From contig DBRU01000116.1 in the NCBI GenBank assembly GCA_002306375.1, positions 1 through 13,754 on the forward strand: a stretch of 13,754 nucleotides of DNA, read 5' to 3'. The position numbers were made by a program, and so were the translations under genes. Below the pieces are notes generated by a model. It was given only the letters and a program-made list of their open reading frames with translations, had not been told where the DNA came from and ran no database searches. The stretch comes from Faecalibacterium sp. UBA1360. GTDB taxonomy: Bacteria > Bacillota > Clostridia > Oscillospirales > Ruminococcaceae. The stretch's first letter is position 1, and each line of letters opens with the position of its first letter. This document shows positions 6,756 to 12,827 of this stretch, in pieces.

Positions 6756-8011
6756 TCGAAGAATTTTTTGACCTGAAACCCCAGGTCCTGGCCCTGGACA
6801 AGCAGGCCCTGGACCTTTGCCGCGAACCCTTTGCCCGGGTGGAGGCCATCCGGGACCACAACCAGCTCAAGATGCTCAAGGCCTTTACGGGCTGCGGGGT
6901 GGAGGCCCGGCATTTCTGGGGGTCTTCGGGCTACGGCGTCTGGGACGACAGCCGCAACAAGCTGGAAGAAGTGTTCGCCCGCTGCATGGGGGCCGAGGCC
7001 GCCCTGGTGCGTCCCCAGTTCATGAGCGGCACACACACCCTGGCCGTGGCCCTGTTCGGGCTGCTGCGCCCCGGCGACACGCTGCTGGCCGCCACCGGCC
7101 GCCCCTATGACACCCTGGAAGGCGTCATCGGCATCGGCGAGGCCGGCAAGGGCTGCGGCACCCTGCGGGAATTCGGCGTGCTGTACGACGAATGCCCCCT
7201 CAAACTCGACTTTACCCCCGACTACGACGCCATTGCCCGCCAGGCCAGGACCGCTGCGGTGGTGCACATCCAGCGCAGCCGGGGCTACACCCAGCGCAAC
7301 GCCTTTGACCTTGCCACCATCCGCAAGGTGGCCGAAGTCGCCCGCAAGGCCAACCCCGACGCCGTGATCTTTGTGGACAACTGCTACGGCGAATTCACCC
7401 AGAAAGACGAGCCCCTGGCCGTGGGGGCCGACCTCATCGCCGGCAGCTTCATCAAGAACCCCGGCGGCGGCATCACACCCACGGGCGGCTACATCGCCGG
7501 CCGGGCCGATTTGGTGCAAAAAGTCAGCCACCGCTTCACGGCCCCCGGCATCGGGGCCGAGCTGGGCTGCACCCAGGACAGCCTGCGGGATACCTTCCTG
7601 GGCTTCTACTACGCCCCCGGCGTGGTGTGCGAGGCCCTCAAGACCGCCATCTACGCCCAGTGCCTGCTGGAACTGGTGGGCGTTCATCCGGTGCCCCGCT
7701 ATACCGACGACCACAACGACATCGTCACCTGCTTTGACTCGGGCAGCGCGGCGGCGTTGCAGGGGTTCTGCACGGGCATCCAGCAGGGCAGCCCCATCGA
7801 CAGCACCGCCGCCCCCGAACCCGCCGACGAGCCCGGCTACACCGACAAGGTCATCATGGCCTCCGGCTCCTTTACCGAGGGCAGCACCATCGAACTGTCC
7901 TGCGACGGCCCCCTGCGCGAGCCCTACACCTGCTATTTGCAGGGCGGCGTGAACTTTACGGCCGCCCGGGCCGCGGTGCTCTGCGCCGTGCAGAACGCCT
8001 TCTTCGCCTGA
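6752..8011 (+). CDS. Methionine gamma-lyase family PLP enzyme (aluminium resistance protein-like)
   Basis: A 419-residue fold-type I, pyridoxal-phosphate-dependent enzyme of the group annotated as methionine gamma-lyase family or aluminium resistance protein (PF06838). Signature regions are HFWGSSGYGVWDDSRNKLE (54-72), RPQFMSGTHTLAVAL (87-101), RPGDTLLAATGRPYDT (106-121), FVDNCYGEF (207-215) with D209 as the likely PLP-ring partner, and SFIKNPGGG (232-240) with K235 as the Schiff-base lysine. All look intact and the length is typical. Despite the family name the reaction is poorly established; cleavage of a sulfur-containing or other C-S or C-N substrate is only a guess. It overlaps the GNAT gene by four bases and is followed 73 bases later by pncB. 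Confidence 0.88.
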   Translation: MIEEFFDLKPQVLALDKQALDLCREPFARVEAIRDHNQLKMLKAFTGCGVEARHFWGSSGYGVWDDSRNKLEEVFARCMGAEAALVRPQFMSGTHTLAVALFGLLRPGDTLLAATGRPYDTLEGVIGIGEAGKGCGTLREFGVLYDECPLKLDFTPDYDAIARQARTAAVVHIQRSRGYTQRNAFDLATIRKVAEVARKANPDAVIFVDNCYGEFTQKDEPLAVGADLIAGSFIKNPGGGITPTGGYIAGRADLVQKVSHRFTAPGIGAELGCTQDSLRDTFLGFYYAPGVVCEALKTAIYAQCLLELVGVHPVPRYTDDHNDIVTCFDSGSAAALQGFCTGIQQGSPIDSTAAPEPADEPGYTDKVIMASGSFTEGSTIELSCDGPLREPYTCYLQGGVNFTAARAAVLCAVQNAFFA

Positions 8012-8025
8012 CCCCTTTGTGCAGC

Positions 8026-8043
8026 AGGCCGCCCCGGCGGCCT
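8026..8043 (+). other. Short GC hairpin before pncB
   Basis: AGGCCGC(C) at 8026-8033 pairs with (G)GCGGCCT at 8036-8043 over a tiny loop in the 73-base gap after the PLP enzyme. Only TTG follows, so it is not a convincing terminator; it may be an mRNA processing or stability element. Confidence 0.3.
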
Positions 8044-8084
8044 TGTGTCAATATACCCGGTTGACCGAAAGGAAGGGAACACCC

Positions 8085-9530
8085 ATGCTGGACATCAAAC
8101 GCAACCTGACCACCATGACCGATTTTTACGAATTGACTATGTCCGCCGGCTACTTTGACGAGGGCTACAAGGACAAGATCGCCGTGTTCGACATGTTCTT
8201 CCGCCGCGTGCCCGACGGCGGCGGCTACGCGGTCATGGCGGGCCTGCAACAGTTCATCGACGCGGTGGACCACCTGCAATTCACCGACGAGGACATCGAC
8301 TACCTGCGTTCCACCCGCATGTTCAACGAGGCCTTCCTCGACTATCTGGCCAACTTCCGGCTGCACTGCAACATCTGGGCCATTGAGGAAGGCGTGCCCA
8401 TCTTCCCCCAGGAGCCCATCGTCACGGTGGAAGGCCCGGCCATCGAATGCCAGCTGCTGGAGACCCTTCTGCTGGTCACCTTCAACCACCAGTGCCTCAT
8501 CGCCACAAAGTCCAGCCGCATCGTGCGGGCCGCCGCCGGCCGCCCGGTCATGGAATTCGGCGCCCGCCGCGCCCAGGGGTACGACGCCGCCTACTTCGGC
8601 GCCCGGGCGGCCTACATCGGGGGCTGTGCCTCCACCTCCTGCGTCATGGCGGCCCGGGACTTCGGCATCCCGGCCTCGGGCACCATGGCTCATTCCTGGG
8701 TGCAGATGTTCCCCACGGAGTACGACGCCTTCAAGAAATACGCCCAGATGTACCCAGACGCCTGCGTGCTGCTGGTAGATACCTACAACGTGCTGCGCCA
8801 CGGCATCCCCGACGCCATCAAGGTGTTTGACGAGGTGCTCAAGCCCATGGGCAAGCGCCCCAAGGGGGTGCGCATCGACTCGGGCGACATCGCCTACCTG
8901 TCCAAGAAGGCCCGCCGCATGCTGGACGAGGCCGGCTACCCCGACTGCACGGTGTGCGCCTCCAACAGCCTGGACGAGTACCTGGTGCGGGACCTGATCC
9001 TGCAAGGCGCCCGGGTGGACAGCTTCGGCATCGGCGAAAACATGATCACCGCCAAATCCGACCCCGTGTTCGGCGGGGTGTACAAGCTGGCCGCCGTCAA
9101 GGAGGACGACGGCAGCTATACCCCCAAGATGAAGCTCAGCGAGACCGCCGAAAAGACCACGATCCCCTGCCTGAAAAAGGTCTGGCGCATCTATGACGAG
9201 GACAACAAGGCCATGGCCGACTTGATCACCATGGCCGACGAACAGGTGGAGACCAAGCACGGCATCACGCTGTTCGACCCTGTCGAAACCTGGAAAGAGC
9301 GCACCTACGTCAACTGCACGGCCCGCTGCCTGTCCACCCCCATTTACGTGGAGGGCAAGCGCGTGTATACCAGCCCCGGCCTGGAGGACATCCGCAAATA
9401 CTGCAAGGCCCAGATCGGCACGCTGTGGGACGAGGTCAAGCGCTTTGAGAACCCCCACCGTTACTATGTGGACCTGAGCCAGAAGCTGTGGGATACCCGC
9501 AGCGCCCTGCTCAAGAAGCTGTCCAAGTAA
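8085..9530 (+). CDS. pncB: Nicotinate phosphoribosyltransferase
   Basis: This 481-residue enzyme joins nicotinate to PRPP, with ATP, giving nicotinate mononucleotide: the entry step of the Preiss-Handler NAD salvage route. Visible family segments are the N-terminal LTTMTDFYELTMSAGY (8-23), FDMFFRRVPDGGGYAVMAGL (35-54), EFGARRAQGYDAA (157-169), GGCASTSCVMAA (179-190), SGTMAHSWVQM (198-208) with H203 the likely phosphorylated histidine, and VDTYN (231-235) followed by RIDSGDIAYLSKKAR (263-277). Length fits the bacterial long form. ATG 8085 has AAAGGAAGGG upstream. It is the last gene of the murD block, ending ahead of the terminator at 9562. It uses the product of the prs-like enzyme encoded upstream, though the two lie in separate transcription units. 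Confidence 0.95.
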   Translation: MLDIKRNLTTMTDFYELTMSAGYFDEGYKDKIAVFDMFFRRVPDGGGYAVMAGLQQFIDAVDHLQFTDEDIDYLRSTRMFNEAFLDYLANFRLHCNIWAIEEGVPIFPQEPIVTVEGPAIECQLLETLLLVTFNHQCLIATKSSRIVRAAAGRPVMEFGARRAQGYDAAYFGARAAYIGGCASTSCVMAARDFGIPASGTMAHSWVQMFPTEYDAFKKYAQMYPDACVLLVDTYNVLRHGIPDAIKVFDEVLKPMGKRPKGVRIDSGDIAYLSKKARRMLDEAGYPDCTVCASNSLDEYLVRDLILQGARVDSFGIGENMITAKSDPVFGGVYKLAAVKEDDGSYTPKMKLSETAEKTTIPCLKKVWRIYDEDNKAMADLITMADEQVETKHGITLFDPVETWKERTYVNCTARCLSTPIYVEGKRVYTSPGLEDIRKYCKAQIGTLWDEVKRFENPHRYYVDLSQKLWDTRSALLKKLSK

Positions 9531-9561
9531 AATCCGGGCAAATCGTTACAAAATGGTTACG

Positions 9562-9614
9562 AAGCCCCCTTGCTGCACACACTAGCCTCAAACGCTGTGA
9601 GCAAGGGGGCTTTT
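9562..9614 (+). terminator. Terminator of the murD-pncB block, overlapping the next gene's ribosome site
   Basis: A perfect 13-bp stem (AAGCCCCCTTGCT, 9562-9574, with AGCAAGGGGGCTT, 9600-9612) encloses a 25-base loop and is followed by TTTTG. The right arm contains AAGGGGG (9603-9609), which also lies at ribosome-site distance from the ATG at 9618. It may be both an intrinsic terminator and a translational block. Confidence 0.8.
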
Positions 9615-9617
9615 GTT

Positions 9618-10013
9618 ATGTTGGCTGTATGCGCGCGCCGGACCGAGACCGCGGCGCTGTTTTTGCTGGGCGGGTGCGGGTACCTGGGCCTGGAACTGGC
9701 CTGGCGGGGCGGCACCCACTGGACAATGTTTTTCGCGGGCGGGGTCAGTCTGTGCCTGCTGCACTGGCTGGACCGCCGCCTGGCCTGGCCGCTGCCCGCT
9801 GTGGCGGCGCTGGCGTCGGGGGGCATCTCGGGGCTGGAACTGGTCATCGGCCTGTGCACCCGGGGCCTGGGGCTGTGCGTGTGGGATTACAGCGCCGAGT
9901 GGGGCAACCTGGCCGGACTGGTCTGCCCCAAGTACAGCCTGCTGTGGTTCCTGCTGTGCCTGTGGCTGCTGGGGGCCATCCGCACGCTGCGTCGCCTGAC
10001 AAAGTCCCGGTAA
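9618..10013 (+). CDS. Small CmpB-like membrane protein (putative ABC transporter permease family)
   Basis: This 131-residue, very hydrophobic protein has about four membrane segments: residues 10-28, 33-50, 57-82 and a last one starting at the Y-S-L-L-W-F segment near 108. The stretch WDYSAEWGNLAGLVCPKYSL followed by LWF is the hallmark of the PF06541 (ABC_trans_CmpB) family, usually annotated putative ABC transporter permease although transport has not been shown to my knowledge. ATG 9618 was chosen because AAGGGGG (9603-9609) is eight bases upstream; a TTG at 9570 would extend it through the terminator hairpin and is less likely. No ATPase gene is adjacent. I see no good promoter; a direct repeat of GTTAC upstream (9545-9560) might be a regulator site. 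Confidence 0.72.
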   Translation: MLAVCARRTETAALFLLGGCGYLGLELAWRGGTHWTMFFAGGVSLCLLHWLDRRLAWPLPAVAALASGGISGLELVIGLCTRGLGLCVWDYSAEWGNLAGLVCPKYSLLWFLLCLWLLGAIRTLRRLTKSR

Positions 10014-10072
10014 AGGGACTGCCAAACCCGCCAAAAGGGTTGAAAGTCCGCTTTATGGGCTTCTTTGTTCTG

Positions 10073-10078
10073 TATACT
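10073..10078 (+). promoter_or_regulatory. Candidate -10 element of the first tiny ORF
   Basis: TATACT (10073-10078) sits inside CTGTATACTG (10070-10079), a 10-mer repeated exactly in the promoter at 10333-10342. No good -35 is seen at the right distance (GCTTTA or CTTTAT only), so activity may need an activator. Confidence 0.4.
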
Positions 10079-10110
10079 GGAATCAGAACAAAGGAAAGGC
10101 GGACAGGACC

Positions 10111-10224
10111 ATGACCAACCAATTCAAGTACGTCAACGGCCACATCGAGGTGTACGACGCTGCGGGCGAGTTTTTGTTCTCAGCCGACACCATGCAGGAA
10201 GCCATGCACGAGTTGTGCGCCTGA
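10111..10224 (+). CDS. Tiny hypothetical protein, 37 residues
   Basis: Reads MTNQFKYVNGHIEVYDAAGE then FLFSADTMQEAMHELCA and a TGA stop. The first half looks like a small beta-hairpin (FKYVNGHIEVYDAAGEFLFSA), the second like a helix (TMQEAMHEL). A purine-rich AAAGGAAAGGCGGACAGG leader lies upstream, although the spacing of its best core to the ATG is somewhat long. I do not recognise a family. No neighbour is coupled to it: the CmpB-like gene ends 97 bases upstream and the next tiny ORF starts 196 bases downstream. It is short, so a chance ORF is possible, but the promoter-like -10, ribosome site and folding-like sequence argue for a real gene. Confidence 0.5.
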   Translation: MTNQFKYVNGHIEVYDAAGEFLFSADTMQEAMHELCA

Positions 10225-10312
10225 CGCACACAAACGTGGGCAAGAAATATACAATATGCCCAAAAAGTTGAAAATATCAAAATAATATTTGTTAAATTGT
10301 ACAAAGTGCGGA

Positions 10313-10341
10313 TTGCAAATCAGGCGCATATCCTGTATACT
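10313..10341 (+). promoter_or_regulatory. Promoter of the second tiny ORF
   Basis: TTGCAA (10313-10318), 17 bases, then TATACT (10336-10341). It follows an A/T-rich island (10255-10306) unlike the surrounding GC-rich DNA, with short dyads TTGA-N5-TCAA (10268-10280) and TTGTACAA (10297-10304). Transcription should start near 10348. Confidence 0.72.
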
Positions 10342-10420
10342 GTAAGTGCAGGAAACCCAGGGGCGGGCGGTCACCCGCAAGCAGGCTGCCCGCCCCGCAA
10401 CCAATCGAAAGGGGATCGCC

Positions 10421-10555
10421 ATGTTGAGTTTGCACAAGATCACGACCTGGATGCGCGGCATCGTACAGCGCGGTGTTGACTACGGCCTGCCGGATGATGT
10501 GTACAACGACGTGATCCCGTCCGGCGTGCACGACTTTGCCCGCAGCGACTTCTGA
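10421..10555 (+). CDS. Tiny hypothetical protein, 44 residues
   Basis: The peptide begins MLSLHKITTWMRGIVQRGVD and ends in HDFARSDF. The N-terminal part could be an amphipathic helix, the rest is acidic and rich in D, Y and V. ATG 10421 has AAAGGGGAT (10408-10416) at a good distance and lies about 73 bases after the predicted transcript start; an ATG at 10346 in the same frame would precede or coincide with that start and has no ribosome site. A GC-rich hairpin with a weak T-tract follows at 10636. No family recognised. Strong promoter, ribosome site and downstream hairpin together make it likely to be expressed. Confidence 0.6.
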   Translation: MLSLHKITTWMRGIVQRGVDYGLPDDVYNDVIPSGVHDFARSDF

Positions 10556-10635
10556 CGCAAGGTCTTGCCCTTCGGACCGGGCAGGCGGTGTCCGCCGCGG
10601 ACGCCGCTTGCTCTTTGACCCAAGACCCGCACCCC

Positions 10636-10669
10636 AAAGCCGCCTTCCCCAAGGGCGGCTTTGCCGTTT
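10636..10669 (+). terminator. Probable terminator after the second tiny ORF
   Basis: AAAGCCGCC (10636-10644) pairs with GGCGGCTTT (10654-10662) over a nine-base loop; TTGCCGTTT follows, so the T-tract is broken and strength uncertain. It lies 81 bases after the stop. Confidence 0.6.
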
Positions 10670-10733
10670 GCCCGGCCAAAACCTGCCAAATGCCAACAAA
10701 GTCCGTTCCGGCGTCCAAAACGCCGCGGCGGGC

Positions 10734-10762
10734 TTGTTTTTTTGCGCAAAACAAGGTATGCT
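10734..10762 (+). promoter_or_regulatory. Candidate promoter of the HAD-glycosyltransferase unit
   Basis: TTGTTT (10734-10739), 17 bases, then TATGCT (10757-10762). An overlapping alternative is TTGCGC (10742-10747), 16 bases, TATACA (10764-10769). The spacer holds a dyad: CTTGTTTT (10733-10740) with AAAACAAG (10748-10755), and TTTTGCGCAAAA (10739-10750) is itself palindromic, so an operator is possible. Confidence 0.6.
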
Positions 10763-10804
10763 ATATACATGACTGTGACCGCGCGAAGGAAAGGGGCATC
10801 CGCC

Positions 10805-11476
10805 ATGCGCTGTACGCCCTACGCTATTTTTGATATGGACGGTACGCTGCTGGACTCCACCGGCATGTGGGACCTGGTGGCCGACCGGGTGCTGGCGCGC
10901 TGGAGCATGCGGTTCCCCCGGGCCGACCGGCAGGACAATCTGGTCCTGACCATCGAGGGTACCGCCGCCTATTATGTGGAGCATTACGCCCTGCCCGCCA
11001 CCGCGGCCCAGGTGGCCGAACTCATCCGCACCGAAGCCCGGCGCGCCTACACAAGCGGCGAGGCCCGCCTCAAACCCGGGGCGAGGCAGGTCGTGCAGGC
11101 GTTGTCCGACGCGGGCGTGCGCCTGTGCGTGGCCTCCGGCACCGACAAACCGCTGGTGGACGCGGCGCTGGCCCATTTCGGGCTGCTGGACCGATTCGAG
11201 TTCACCCTGTCCTGCCAGACGCCCGGGGGCAAGCAAAGCCCCGAAGTCTACCTGCGGGCGCTGGACGCCTTCGGCGGCCCTGACCCGGGGCAGGTCACCG
11301 TGTTCGAGGATTCGCCCACCGCCCTGGTCACCGCCCACAGGCTGGGCGTGCGCACCGTGGCCGTGTGGGACGCCTTCACGGCGGACGCCTGGCCCGACAT
11401 CGGCGCTTTTGCCGACGAATTGTGCGAAAGCTGGCCGGCCTGGCTTGCCCGGGCAACATCCATCCAGGAGGAATGA
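10805..11476 (+). CDS. HAD superfamily hydrolase (phosphatase/phosphomutase-like)
   Basis: A 223-residue cytoplasmic HAD protein. Motif I is FDMDGTLLDS (9-18) with nucleophile D10 and acid/base D12; motif II is S111 in VASGTDK; motif III is K143 in GGKQSPEVYL; motif IV is VFEDSPTAL (166-174) with E168 and D169. The helical cap between motifs I and II (about 18-88) is of the type found in phosphoglycolate phosphatases and beta-phosphoglucomutases, so a small sugar or organic phosphate substrate is likely but not identifiable. ATG 10805 has AAGGGG nine bases upstream. It runs into a glycosyltransferase gene with nearly no gap, suggesting coupling; a phosphosugar role would fit but is inference. 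Confidence 0.9.
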   Translation: MRCTPYAIFDMDGTLLDSTGMWDLVADRVLARWSMRFPRADRQDNLVLTIEGTAAYYVEHYALPATAAQVAELIRTEARRAYTSGEARLKPGARQVVQALSDAGVRLCVASGTDKPLVDAALAHFGLLDRFEFTLSCQTPGGKQSPEVYLRALDAFGGPDPGQVTVFEDSPTALVTAHRLGVRTVAVWDAFTADAWPDIGAFADELCESWPAWLARATSIQEE

Positions 11477-11481
11477 ATATC

Positions 11482-12501
11482 ATGAAACTGATCACCTTCA
11501 CCGTACCTTGCTACAATTCGGCGGCCTATATGGACCGCTGCATCGAGACGCTGCTGCCCGCCGGCGAGGATGCCGAGATCATCCTCGTCGACGACGGTTC
11601 CAAGGACGAGACCGGCGCCATTGCGGACGCCTGGGCCGAAAAATACCCCACGATCATCCGTGTCATCCATCAGGAGAACGGCGGCCACGGCGAGGGCGTG
11701 AACCAGGGCGTGCGCAACGCCCAGGGCATGTACTTCAAGGTGGTGGACTCGGACGACTGGCTGGACGCCGACTCGCTGCAAAAGGTCATGGCCAAGCTGC
11801 GGGAATTTGCCGCCATGCCCGAGCCCGTGGACTTGTTGCTGTGCAACTATGTGTATGAGCACACGGTGGACAACACCAGCCACACCGTGCGCTACACCGG
11901 CATCCTGCCCCAGGACAAGGTGTTTGAATGGCAGGACATCGGTCACTTCCCGCCCAGCCAGAACATCCTGATGCACTCGGTCATTTACCGCACCCAGGTC
12001 TTGCGGGACTGCGGCCTGCGCCTGCCCAAGCACACTTTTTATGTGGACAACGTCTTTGTCTACCTGCCCCTGCCCAGCTGCCGCCGCCTGTATTATATGG
12101 ACCTGGACCTGTACCGCTACTTCATCGGCCGCGAAGACCAGAGCGTCAACGAAAAGGTCATGGTCAAGCGGGTGGACCAGCAGCTGCGGGTCACCAAGCT
12201 GATGATCACGGCGGTGGACCTGTACGCCCTGCCCCCCGAACAAAAGAAGCTGCGGGCCTATATGCTCAACTACCTGTCCATGATGATGGTCATTTCCAGT
12301 GTGTTCCTGACCATGGATGGCAGCCAGGATGCTTTGCGCAAAAAGGCCGAACTGTGGCAGTTCTTGCGCCTGCATGACCGCCGCGTCTACCGCCGCTGCG
12401 TGGCGTCGGTGGCCGGGCTGTGCAACCTGCCCGGCAAGGCGGGGCGCAAGGTGACCATGTGGGGGTACCGCGCGGCCCAGAAGATCTTCAAATTCAACTG
12501 A
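11482..12501 (+). CDS. Family 2 glycosyltransferase
   Basis: A 339-residue GT-A fold enzyme expected to move a sugar from a nucleotide-sugar donor to an envelope acceptor. The N-terminal domain shows VPCYNSAAYMDRCIETLL (8-25), IILVDDGSKDETGAIAD (33-49), NGGHGEGVNQGVRNAQG (66-82) and the metal-binding VVDSDDW (87-93), the DxD-type motif of GT2. A hydrophobic stretch, YMLNYLSMMMVISSVFLTM (260-278), could sit at the membrane; the C-terminus is basic. ATG 11482 is ten bases after a strong AGGAGG (11466-11471); an in-frame ATG at 11473, overlapping the HAD stop, is only one base after it and less likely. Acceptor and sugar are unknown; teichoic-acid or capsule decoration would be typical. Confidence 0.92.
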   Translation: MKLITFTVPCYNSAAYMDRCIETLLPAGEDAEIILVDDGSKDETGAIADAWAEKYPTIIRVIHQENGGHGEGVNQGVRNAQGMYFKVVDSDDWLDADSLQKVMAKLREFAAMPEPVDLLLCNYVYEHTVDNTSHTVRYTGILPQDKVFEWQDIGHFPPSQNILMHSVIYRTQVLRDCGLRLPKHTFYVDNVFVYLPLPSCRRLYYMDLDLYRYFIGREDQSVNEKVMVKRVDQQLRVTKLMITAVDLYALPPEQKKLRAYMLNYLSMMMVISSVFLTMDGSQDALRKKAELWQFLRLHDRRVYRRCVASVAGLCNLPGKAGRKVTMWGYRAAQKIFKFN

Positions 12502-12510
12502 CCGGCAAAG

Positions 12511-12547
12511 GCCGGGGCCGTCCCAGGCAGGGCGGCCCCGGCTTTTT
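12511..12547 (+). terminator. Rho-independent terminator after the glycosyltransferase
   Basis: A perfect 10-bp GC stem (GCCGGGGCCG, 12511-12520, with 12533-12542) closes a 12-base loop and is followed by TTTTT (12543-12547); AAAG before the stem can pair with the T's. It is nine bases past the stop. Confidence 0.93.
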
Positions 12548-12636
12548 CAGTTTGTGAAAAAAGCGGCCCTTGCGCCGTTTGATGCGCTATGATACAGACA
12601 GAAACACAAGCGCACCATGCGGAAAGGAGCCGAAGG

Positions 12637-12768
12637 ATGATCAACTGGAAACGTGTGTGGAACGATGGGCTTCTGGCGCGGCTGAGCCATCTTCTGGCCA
12701 ACGCCGAGGACCAGGGGTTCCGGGACCTGTACATGAACTGCCTCGAATCTCTGCTTTTGGACGAATGA
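12637..12768 (+). CDS. Tiny hypothetical protein, 43 residues
   Basis: The peptide begins MINWKRVWNDGLLARLSHLL, continues ANAEDQGFRDLYMNCLESLL and ends LDE with a TGA stop. It looks all-helical and amphipathic with two helices. ATG 12637 has a good ribosome site, GGAAAGGAGC (12621-12630), seven bases from its core. A TATGAT -10-like hexamer (12588-12593) lies upstream, though the -35 at 17 bases is poor. It is bounded by terminators on both sides (12511-12547 and 12783-12812), so it forms its own small unit. No family recognised; a small regulator or interaction peptide is possible. Confidence 0.62.
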   Translation: MINWKRVWNDGLLARLSHLLANAEDQGFRDLYMNCLESLLLDE

Positions 12769-12782
12769 CCCCACATACAAAG

Positions 12783-12812
12783 CCGGCCCCCGGAGTTTTC
12801 CGGGGGCCGGTT
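12783..12812. terminator. Bidirectional terminator between the third tiny ORF and cca
   Basis: A perfect 11-bp stem (CCGGCCCCCGG, 12783-12793, with 12800-12810) closes the loop AGTTTT. T's are short on both sides (TT on +, TTT on -), but the stem is very GC-rich and stands between two convergent genes. Confidence 0.75.
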
Positions 12813-12827
12813 GCTGTATGCAGGGAT

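Noticed and set aside
7956..9458. Long open frame on the minus strand opposite pncB (500 codons)
   Set aside because: Same reason: biased low-information composition opposite a well-identified gene.
10213..10228. Hairpin TGTGCG-CCTGA-CGCACA over the stop of the 37-residue ORF
   Set aside because: Only six base pairs and no T-run, so not a credible terminator.
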